A stretch of 64,000 nt of DNA, taken from the NCBI GenBank assembly GCA_025084515.1, contig JAJAGP010001519.1, positions 1 through 64,000 of the forward strand, written 5' to 3'. Source of the DNA: Ancistrus triradiatus (lineage: Eukaryota; Chordata; Actinopteri; Siluriformes; Loricariidae). A model generated the notes under the pieces. That model was not told the origin of the DNA. It searched no databases and saw only the letters and a program-made list of their open reading frames with translations. The translations under genes and the position numbers were made by a program. This document shows positions 12,211 through 24,200 of this stretch, in pieces; the first letter of the stretch is position 1; each line of letters starts with the position of its first letter.

Positions 12211-15200
12211 GCGTGTGCGGGCGCACGTCTGACTCTAGGAGGTGGCGTGACACTGTTTATAGCACTATATGATTATGATGCTCGGACAGAAGATGACCTG
12301 TCCTTTCAGAAAGGAGAAAAGTTCCACATCATCAATAACACGTGAGCAAACAACAGAATACATGGATTCATACAGTGGTGGCCAGAAAAACTGAGATTAC
12401 TATCCAAAATTTTTTCCCAATACAATGTTTTTCATTCCAAATCATATAAGCAGCATGAACATTAGAATGAAAAGCTGAATCTTTGAAAAAACATACATAC
12501 GTTTCAGAATGTACTAATTTTTGCTATGGTCTCTGATCTATTGTAAATCCCATGAACGCATTTGAAGACAGAGAAAGCCAAGCATTCAGTAACATCACAG
12601 GATGCTCTTTGGAAAGTCATGCTGGGATAACATGGATCATCAGATTTTGCACAAACTTGTGAAGTCCATGCCAGCTTGAGTGCACGCTCTCATTTTTGTC
12701 ATCAGACTTTTGGTCCCCACTGTAGTTTAGACAGACTGAAAACTGGCAGGATAATGACTGGTAGTACATTGTCTTCTGTTTTCATAGTGAAGGTGATTGG
12801 TGGGAGGCACGATCTCTGGACACAGGAAAGTCTGGGTATATTCCCAGTAATTATGTGGCCCCTGTGGATTCAATACAGGCTGAGGAGTGAGTACACTGCA
12901 CAAATGTACACTGTTACTACATTGATATATAGCTCCATAAATTGTATATATATTAAAATGATCTGTATGTTATTTTGCATAAGGAACATGAAACCCAAAG
13001 AAAAATAAGTGAAAGATTAGCTTTCTAAAACTATAATAGAGAAAACTCATCTCTTTAACACCCTACACTAGAACATGGACATCTGGATAAAAGTTATATG
13101 GACTGACAGGTCTGAATGTGAAATATTCAGAAGTAACAGAAGGCTGTCTGTACCTTGCTGAAGCAATAAAATAATTCTGCAACCATCAGTCAAGTGTGGT
13201 GGATAATCAGTGCAAATTTGGGGAAATATAACATCTGGAAGTGGTTATGATTCTTTTTAATTTACATTTACTGCACAAAACTCTATCCAGAACACAACTA
13301 TTATAACAGATTCAATGTTACAGCCCACAAAGCAGGCAACTGTGGGTTAATGGCCTTGCTCAAAGGCAACAGGGGGATCTTGGCAGTGCTGGGGCTTGAA
13401 CCCTGGACCATCTGGTTCATTTCCTTAACTGTTGTCTCACCACATGCATCATAAATACTTTTATATACAAACTAAATATAATACATAATGCAGTACCCTC
13501 TGAAAATGTTTGATTGACAAGTAATGCATGTTACAGCAAGATAGTTACTGGAGAAGCAGAAAACATAACCAATGTACAATCCCAAATCAGAAAAGGTTGG
13601 GACAATATGGAAAAAACATGTTTATTACATTTACTTTCCTATAATAATATAATAATGGATAATAAACATCCATTCCTACATTTCAGGCCTACAACACATT
13701 CCAAAAAAAAGTTGGTATGATAACGCATTTACCACTTTGTAATGTTGCCATTCCGTCTCACAACACTTAAAAAGACATTTTGACACTGAAGATACCAAGC
13801 GAAGAAGTCTTTCAGGTGCCATTTTCCCCACTTTTCCCACAAAGGTCTTAAGGTGTTCAGCAGGATGGGCTTGTCGTTGTTACCTTTTTTGTTTCAAAAG
13901 TCTCCATGCATTCTCTATCAGGGCTGCAGGCAGGCCAGTCCAGTACCTGTACCCTCTTCTTCTGCAGCCTTGCTGAAGTGCAGCATGTGGCTTTGCATTC
14001 TCTTGTTGAAAAATGCATGGACATCCCTGGAAATGATGTCGTCTTGAAGGCAGCTTTTGTTGCTCTAGAATCTTATTGTATTTTTCTGTATTAACACTGC
14101 CATCACAGAAGTGGAAATGACTTTTGCCAGGACACAACCCCATACTATGACAGACCCTGTCTTTTGGACTTGTTGCTGACAACAGTCTGGATGGTAGTTT
14201 CATCACATAGCTTCCACTTCTTCCGCAAAAAGATCTGGAATACTGATCCGTCTGACCACAGTACACGTTTCCACTGTGTGATGGTCCATCCCAGAACCCA
14301 GAGAATTCAATGCCACTTTGTGAATGTAACTCCGTATTGTAGTGCTTCATCAAGGTTTGCCAAAGTAATCCCTTGCCCAGAGATCTGGGTGTTCATTTTA
14401 GGCTTGCACACTTGTGCTTTTCGGACTGAAATTCCTAAAGATTCCTTGAATCATTTAATGATATTATACACTGTAGAGGAAATGTGCAAATTCCCTTCCA
14501 ATCTTCTGTTTTTAAACATTTAATTAACTTTCTTATTCATTTGTTGACAAACTGGAGATCCTCTGCCCATCTTTGTTCTTCAAAGACTTAACCTTTTGTG
14601 GAGATTGTATTTGTACCAAATCATGATTACAATCACCTGTTGACATCACCTGTTTAAATCACATCATTATGTAGTTTTTTACCTCATTAGTAGCCCTAAA
14701 TTGTCCCAAATGTTTTGGAATATGTTACAGGCCTGAAATGCAGGGTTGATGTTTATTAACACATTAAATGAAGTATATCCAACTTTTTCTGATTTGGGGT
14801 TGTATAAAACTGAAATAAAAAAACCTACAGGCATTGGAGATGCTTGTAAGAAGTATGTATATGTATATATTAACTCATTTAAATTTTTATAATATTACTA
14901 AATTTAGATATGTCTAATAATAAAATTAGATATGTCTCCATTTTCTGTCCTAAACATGAATAATTTGTAGGTAATGGCTGTAGCCACTGACACTGATAGT
15001 AGTCATTTGAATATCAGGGACACTGAGAGTATGATACAATGTGTGGTGCTGTGATGACTGTATTAACAATACGTCACCAGCAGCAGACTTGTGATCAGGC
15101 TAATGAAGTAAGAAGATTACCACAAACTATGCATGGAAATAATATAGACTTCACACATGCAGGCACCCAGCTTGGTGTATGTATAAAAAAGCTAGCAAGT

Positions 15201-18200
15201 ATACACTAACAGTTTCTTCATGTCAGTGCCAGTGCCACATTATACACCTGTTCAGGTACAACCAATCACCTTTCAGATCACACATACTTGAGTGGCCGAA
15301 TCAGACCTTTGACCAAATAAATTGATCAATTGATCCAGTAGTGGATGGATTTGAGGAGAGCAGTTACTGACCTTCAATAGACATACAAGGAGGAATGTGC
15401 AAATATTCCAAAAATATTGGTGTGCAAAGCTGGTACAGACAAAGAAACTGATGGCTGTATTATATACAAGACTCAGGCCACCATAGGTTAGATATACTAT
15501 TGTTTTTCAATGGAATAATGGCCATATAATTCATTCTCAGTCTCTTTATTAGAATGACACAAGAAAATAAAGGAAACGTATGCAGTATTAAAAAAACATC
15601 TTCTGTAGGCAGCAGTGGCAAACATGTGGTGTGAACTCCCCTTACACTTGAGCAATAGCAGCATCTGGCAGCTTCATCAGGATGCCATGTTGACCCTTCT
15701 ACAGTCTGAAGAAGCTTGATCAGGAATGATCTTTTTGGAAGTTTACTGGCCAAAAAAGCACTTTTTGGAAAGGTGAAAAGGCTAATATATGCTAAAGCTC
15801 ACAAAGATTGGAATGGATTCAGAAATCAGTGGGAAGGAGTATTATGGAGTGACAAAGCCCAGTTTGGAATTTTTGGGTCCAATCGTCAACAATGTTTTAT
15901 AACTGGTCATTATACTATTGCTATACCAACAAATTTAATGGTGGCCTAAGACCTTTGCACAGTACTGAATATATGAGTTTGGATTTCACACTATAAGACA
16001 AAAAAGGTGACTATTTCAAAGTGGCATGGTAGTTTTCAGTAGGCACTGTAATAAAGACCTGCACTTTTATGGTAGATATACTTGATAAAATGATCAATGG
16101 CCAAAATGGTATCTGTATTCTCAGCAAGTGACTGTGTATGCTTTTGTGTAGGTGGTATTTTGGTAAGATGGGGCGTAAGGATGCAGAGCGTCAGCTCCTA
16201 GGCCAGAACAATCCTAGAGGAACCTTCTTAATAAGAGAGAGTGAGACTACTAAAGGTGGAGTACATGTTTTATTTCTTCAGACTAACTGACCTACAAAGC
16301 ACATCTCCTCCCTTTTCTTCATCCTCACTGTCTGTTTCTCTTCATCAGGAGCATACTCTCTGTCCATCAGAGACTGGGATGATACTAAAGGTGATCATGT
16401 CAAGCATTATAAAATCAGGAAGCTTGATAATGGTGGATACTACATCACCACACGAAGTCAGTTTGAGACTGTTCCGCAACTGGTAGATCATTACTCAGGT
16501 GAGCCAGTCTAATTTCGCTTCAGCCTCCATGTAAGAGTGACACAGTGTTTTTATGGGGTTTTGTTAATTGTATATGTGTATTTTTTAGCCCAGGTTTCCA
16601 AACGCCATAAGGCAGTCGTTTTAGATTGAATTAGGGAATTGAATTAGGAGTAGGTAGAGTACAGAGTAGAGGACAGTAGGAGTTCTTCTAGAGTTCCTCT
16701 TAAAAACATTTAATTTAATTTTTTAATGATTTAAGGACTTAACATTATGTTCTTTATGTCAGGGGCCCCTTCCTCTTTATTCCCTGTGTTGCTCTTGCTT
16801 AATGGAGTTCAGTGGCACTATTAGGGATGCACCGATCCGACTTTTTCGGTTTCGATACCGATACATAAACTTTGCATATCAGTTGATTAATAAACCATAT
16901 ACCTCACCATGTGGGAGAGACTAAGACATCAGTATTGACTTAAACATTACTTTACTGACTGTGTAAAACAAAATATAACAAATTAACACATAAAGGTACT
17001 AAATTCTAAAAATATTTAAAAAATATTTGTAAAAAATTAATTATTTATCACTAATATAATAGAAAATTCTGCAGGACCTTAGCAAAACATTCAAATTCAA
17101 AATAGAAAAGCAGTTAAACATCTTAAGCTTAAAATGTTTATATTTTATTAATCCAGCTAACTTAATATCGGGACCGGTATCCAATCCTAATATCGGATCG
17201 GTGCATCCCTACTTAAAATACAGCATTATTTTTTCTGCTCTTTGTTTTCTCTGCATAGTCAGGATTGTATATATTTAAAATGTAAAAGAAATATACTATA
17301 CTATATTGCATATTTCGGATGGAAATTGCAGTGCATACAGTGGTGTGTAGGCGTGTGATACCTAATTTGAATATTGCACTAGAGTAAAGACAAAAGTACA
17401 TACATACTGGAAGTAGTAGACTTGCATCATAAACACACTGAAGATCACTAAAGACATGGGAACAAGCCTAGTTAGTGTTTTTCCCGTCATCCGCAAATAC
17501 ACAGGCATGCCATCCATTCTTATCGTATAAAACAGCAGTTTCATGGTAAATTTCAACAGATGTATTTTACCACTGGACTGTGGTAGCCTAGCAGTAAAGG
17601 TACAGGACTATAGGCCAGAAGGTCCAGGGTTCCACCTTAAAATCTTGGGTCCTTGAGCAAGACTCTTAACCCACAATTGCTTGAATTATATGACTTTATC
17701 AGTTGTAAGTCACTCTGGAAAAGGGCGTTTACTAAATGTACAATATATTTTTTGCCTATGTTATTTGTTTATGCCTATTTGTGTTTTTTTTCCTGACTGT
17801 GAATTTTCCTGTCATTGTACGTTTTTGTTTTATAAAATGTCTGCTGTTTGTAACTTGCTTGAATTTTGTAATTTCCTCTTTGTGTGTTGGTTTCCCTCTT
17901 CGTTTGTTGGTTGCGTTTTGTTCCTCCTCCTGTGTGTTCCCTGACTCAGATCGTGCAGCAGGGCTTTGCTGCCGTTTGATGGGCAGCTGTAGGCGGGGTA
18001 TGCCTAAGTTAGCTGACCTGTCAGTGAAGACTAAGGATGTTTGGGAGATACCAAGAGAGTCACTACAGCTAATTAAGAAACTGGGCAACGGGCAGTTTGG
18101 TGAAGTGTGGATGGGTAGGAACCACTCTGCACTGGGGCGTGTTGCAGAGGAAGAGAAAGGACAACATGCACAGCTGTGGCATCCAGTCTTAAGCTACATT

Positions 18201-21200
18201 GAAGCTTAGAGCTAGGTTTACATGGACAGCATGCAGTCTCAGTATACATATCCTTACGCTAACTTTAAAGAGGCAGCAACCTAACAACAATATTTATTCA
18301 TAACCCCATTAGGAGTTAGTATGGTATAAAAGTCGAGTACATTCTTATTCAAATACTTAATGAGAAGAGAGGTGTTCAGTCATTGTTTGAAGAGGAAGCA
18401 TTCTCATACACTGTTTCATAGACAAATTGATAAGCTGTGAGGATCAGCTATGGCTGTGCTGTTGCTGTTCTCGTCCTTTAACCCTTGTGTCATTGCATGC
18501 TCCCCATTTCATCCATTTCCATCTCCACCCTTTTCCCTCTCCCTCTCTCTTTCTCTCTAACCTCCTACTTCAGGTACTCATGATGGTTTATGTTACTACT
18601 TGACCAATCCATGTCCTAATTCCACACCCCAGACTCTTGGTTTGGGGAAGGATGCCTGGGAGATTCCCCGGGACACACTGCAGCTCAAGAGGAAGTTGGG
18701 TCAGGGTTGCTTTGGTGACGTCTGGATGGGTGAGATGGCTACCTGCTCACATCAGTGCCTGGATCCAGTGTCTGTCCACTCTAGCATCGATGCGGCTGCC
18801 TATGTCTGAAGAAGGCTGATTCTGAGCCACTTGCCTTTGCTTAGTATGCTGGCAGTTTCTTTCCATGTTTTTCCAGTTTGAGCATAGATACAATAGCGAA
18901 TGAACTGTGTGAAGCAAGAGAAGATGTTCATTGTACTGCTGCACTGCTTTCTTGCTCTACGGTTTTGTGTGAAGAGTACAACATAGAATGTTAACCTTTC
19001 AAACTCTGCTTTCTTCGTTTATGCAAGCTGTTGCCGAGTATTTTATGTTTTGGATATTCAGCAGTTACTACTGTTATTAGAATCCCCAACCAAACAAACC
19101 CTAATTGGCTAAAAAAAAGCTATTCTTAAGATTGTCGTGACATTTATATTAGGACCTTTAGCTCTTTTCTGCTCTTGTGCATCTATCTGTTCCTTCTGTA
19201 GTTTGTCCCACCATCCTCTCGCCTGAGTATGAGATACTGCTCTATGAATTTCCTTTCTGGTCATCTACTACCTTTCATTCCATATGTTCACTCCATCAAT
19301 TATTGGAATACTCCATTTTTTTTCAACCTTGTCTCTATCTACCACATCAGTACTGATGCTAGCTTCAGAACAAATATAGTAGGAGTCTAGTTGTTTAATA
19401 GATAAGTGTTTTTTGAGAAACAAGCTTTCAGAACATCACACCACAGACCAGAACAAGTTAAAATGTCAGTAATATAAACATCGTTGATGTTTTCATGCGT
19501 CTTGTATCTGGGATTGTATCTGGATAAGATTTAACCACACGAATCAAGTCCCCATTTACCCATACTAGTCAAATGCATCTCCAGTCAGCCAGATTGGATT
19601 CCGATTGCTGTATCCCGCGTACTATGTAAATCATAACATAAAACTGGATCACCCACTTCCTGTGTTGTTAACACTTTCTGTACAACAGATAGTTGCTTCT
19701 GCATATTCTCTTTAGATTTCTTTAAACTAAGAGGCAGAAGTCTGCTTCAGGAGTTAACGTTTAGAAACAGACAGCTGTTGTACATTAATACTTCACAGTG
19801 ACAGCGCCACTATGGTGGCCATACCATAGCAGGCATTCAAGGGCATACCCCATTAAATGGTATTTTTATTATATAAAATAAATGCTTCTCATTTAAATGC
19901 CTGCACTTGTGACATGTGAATCTTCACAGGTTTGTGTCTGTGTGAATGCTGCATTTAGACATTACACTCCCATTTACACCTGGTCGTTTCTTGCATCTTG
20001 AGTCTCAGGATTGTATCCAGATGGGGCTAAGGTTCATAAAATTGGATCAGTTTGGGCACAAGAGAGCAGACTGGTTTGAGAATGTCGTATTACAGTCTAT
20101 TTTGGATAGTTGTGTCCGTTCAGATTGTTCAGATTTAAATTGGTTTCTGAGTTCACCAGAAGGTCACCAGAATGGTTCAAATCCCACCTCTGCCAAACTG
20201 CTGCTGTTGGGTCCTTAAGCAAGGCCCTTAACTGGCAGTTGGACACATTGTGTTTAATATGTGACTAAAATAGCCCGTCTGCTGAATGACATTATTTCTG
20301 ATACTCCAGATACATGAAACACATGACCTAATGTAAATAAGGTTGCACTGACTGCAGAATGCGGCATTCACACAAACACAGATTCACAGGAAACAAATGC
20401 AAGCATTTGAAGTTGAGGCATTTATTTTATGTAATACAAATACTATGTGATGGTGTATGCTCCCTTTTATACAGCAATTTACAATTTGTCAACATGTATA
20501 AGGCTATTGGAATTTAATTTCCATCTACATCTGAATCTATGATTTAGACAATAAGTCAAGTCAAGTCAAGTCAGATTTATTTATATAGCGCTTTTTACAA
20601 TGGAGCATTGTCTCAAAGCAACTTTACAAGTTTAGATTATCTCCTAATAACTACGTCCAATCCCAAATTGAGCAAGCCTAGGGCGACAGTGGCAAGGAAA
20701 AACTCCCTAGTTCTAGGAAGAAACCTTGGGAGGACCAAGACTCAAAAAGGACCCAACCTCCTTGGGCGGCGTAGATGATAAATCTAAGAGCGAAACTAAA
20801 GTCATGGAGTCAAAGTTAAAATAAAATGTGAAGTATGCACATCGACATTAAGTGGCTCGGGTATGGTGGGGCTGGAGCTGATGACGGAAGCAGCTTGAGT
20901 GGAGCTCCAGCAGATGAACATCATGTGTGGGGCTGGAACTGCCGGAACACAGCTCGGAGAGAAAACAGAAAATGTAATTAGTTATTGACAATAAGACGAG
21001 AATGCCACTACAACTGAAGTTTTAAGGAAACATTTTCAAGAGAACATTCTCAGTATGGGGAAGCATTTCAAAATCTTTGGTAATTCCATACATGTTAGAT
21101 GTGCTTGATGGAGATTAGGTTGAAAAAAAAAAATAACAGTCATAAACATTACACCTTTAAACACTACTACTCTGTGATTCTCACACTGCTCCATACTGCC

Positions 21201-24200
21201 TCTAATTGTAGGGATGTGGAATGGCACTACTAAAGTAGCGGTGAAGACTCTGAAACCTGGCACCATGTCTCCGGAAGCCTTCCTCGATGAGGCTCAGATT
21301 ATGAAGCGACTGCGGCATGATAAACTAGTGCAGCTGTATGCTGTGGTGTCAGAAGAACCCATCTACATCATTACGGAGTTCATGAGTCAGGGCACGTACA
21401 AACCCAAACACCCACACACAGTATTCTGAAAATACTGCATAGGCTATAATCACTCATATTTTTAATTGTGTTTCAGGAAGCTTGTTGGACTTTCTCAAAG
21501 ATGGAGATGGAAAAAATCTGAAGCTGCCACAACTCGTGGACATGGCTGCACAGGTGTTAGACCTCTACCAGCGGCATTTCTAGGGTTTGAGGAGATTGGG
21601 GGCTTTGCCCAGACATATGTAGAGGGGTTTCCGTTTTTTTTTAATACTTAATTAATACTTGATGCTGTTTATACTGTCTGTCATTCTTTTTTATACTACA
21701 TGCACTGTGTCGGTTTAGTATTTTGTAGCAAAACACTACAACATTCAGTATTAGGACATGTAATAGTATGTGATGTTTTCCCAGTCTTTTTATATCAAAC
21801 ATAATGTAAAATTATTATACTATAGAAATGATAAGCTTTAATATAGGCTACCAGCACTGATATATAAGATAAGTGATATATGTGCACGCATACTAATCAT
21901 AAGTCAAACTGTGCTTAGCTTGGCTGAATTATAAAAGGCAAACATTATAAAATGAAGAGCCATTTGAGAGCTGAAAGAAAACGACTCACTAAAAAGAGCC
22001 AGAATTTGCATCACTACTTATGAACTTCTCACACTATCTGACTCTACCACACCCACGGTCACACAAACATGGTCACACAAGCACGCACACAGACCTGACA
22101 AGAAACCTATGCTAATTTTGGCTTTTATGTTAAAAAGAATATAAAGACTTTAATGTTAAATAATTAATATAATGTTTCCCGGGTTATACTCAAAACATTC
22201 GGGGCTTGAGCCTGGGTAAAATCACCTGGCCTGTACAAATACCACATTCGAAATATCAAAATCCCAATGTCGGGCTTGTACAGAACGGCACAGTTTGTAT
22301 GAAGTATTGTGTGAAACGCTAAGACATAACGACTGTGATTACAAGTCTTATTGAAACAGTGCTCACAGGTTTGCGTGCCTAGTACTACGTGGTTAGTAAC
22401 AGGTTAGTGAGATTTTTAAGATAAGCGTTGTGTTTCCATCAGATTGCAGCTGGCATGGCATATATCGAGAGGATGAACTACATCCACAGAGATCTGAGAG
22501 CAGCTAACATCCTGGTGGGAGATAGCTTGGTGTGCAAGATTGCCGACTTTGGCCTGGCCAGACTCATCGAAGACAATGAATACACCGCCAGACAAGGTCA
22601 TTCAGGCTTCTACTGTGCAACTCCACCCAACACTCATTGTTTTTGCTGTTGTTTTTCCCCCTATTCTGTTTACTCAACTTCCACTCTACTCATTTTCTTT
22701 TATTTCACATACGATTTGTGTTCCCTTTTTGCTGATTTACCTCATCCCACTTCTGCATTTCATTGCAGTTCTTTTCTTTTTTGATTTCGTAGTGCTTAAC
22801 CAGTGTGGTATGTCTATTACAGGAGCCAAGTTTCCGATAAAGTGGACTGCCCCAGAGGCGGCTCTCTATGGCAAATTTACAATCAAATCAGATGTGTGGT
22901 CATTTGGCATCCTGCTGACTGAACTCATCACAAAAGGCAGAGTGCCATACCCAGGTATAGTCAGTCTCTGTTTGTCACGTAGCTGCATGTCAGACAGGTC
23001 TAACTGCATACTATTCACGCTCTTCTCATTATGTTTAATTGACTCTATGGTTATTTGGACACTGGCATCTGTAACAAACTTACAATTAAAACTTGAAATT
23101 ATAAACTGTAACTGCCCCAAACCCAGGCCTGGACTAACAAATGAAGAAACATGTGAAATGTGCTAACATAAAACATACAACCTCAAACCAGAAAAAGTTG
23201 GGACAGTATGGACAATGCAAATTTTAAAAAACGCAGTGTTTGACTGCATTGCATTGCAGACAGTTTGAATCCGAGATATTTCATGTTTTGTCTGGTCAGA
23301 TTCATTTAATTTGTTAATATGCATCCATTCCTGCATTTCATGTCTGGACCACATACCAAAATAATTAGGGATGGTAAAGCATTTACGATTTTGTAATGTT
23401 CCCATTTCTTTTCACAACACTTTAAAGATGTTTTGACAATGAGGATATCAGCGATAAAGTGTTTCAGCTGTTATTTTGTTCCATTCCTCCTGTAAATGCA
23501 TCTTATGCTGTGGCAACGGTACATGGTTGTCATTTTTCATTTAATTTCATTTCATATTCTCCACACATTCTCTGTTGGGGACAGGTCAGGTCTGCAGGCA
23601 AGCCAGTCCAGTATCGGTACCCTCTTTTGTCACAGCCATGCCTTTGTAATGTGTGCAGCATAATGGTTTTGCATGATCTTGTTGAAAAATGCATGGGCAT
23701 CCCGGGAAAATATGTTGAAACCTGAAGGCAGCTTATATTGCTCTAAAATCTCAATGTACTTTTCTGCATTAATGCTGCCATAACAGAAGTGTAAATTACC
23801 TTTGCCTAGGGCACTGACACAACCCCATACCGAGACAGTCGCTGGCTTGTCTGGTCCAGCTGCGATTCAGTAAAACTTTGTTAGTCAAGGTGTGAAAGTT
23901 CCAGAACTAACATTACTTATACAGTGATACCTCGGTCCTCGTCGTTAATTCCTTCCAGAAGGCTTGTCAAGAACTGACCAGAAAACTTAGTTATTGGTTA
24001 ACTACCTCCAGTCTGTGGTCTGGAGCATTCAAGTCCTGTTTTGCTTTTGGTTGGCACTTATAAACTAACCTTTTTAGGATCCATGGACACTATACCAAAT
24101 AACTATAGCAAATAACACACTAGGAATATATTACTGTAGATGTAAAAAATAAAGACAAACACAAACACAGTGCAGATCTCTGAGGGAGAGCTATCGTAAA

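Noticed and set aside
14805..15715. Further fgr exon in the 3.3-kb SH3-SH2 intron
   Set aside because: The exon before and after already join in phase with the usual family lengths, and no conserved wording is present.
21392..21429. Continuation of fgr exon 7 to the stop at 21427 as an alternative C-terminus
   Set aside because: The frame continues only about 12 codons of Lys/Pro/His-rich sequence and lacks the rest of the kinase. A GC donor explains the boundary. A short retained-intron form is possible but unsupported.
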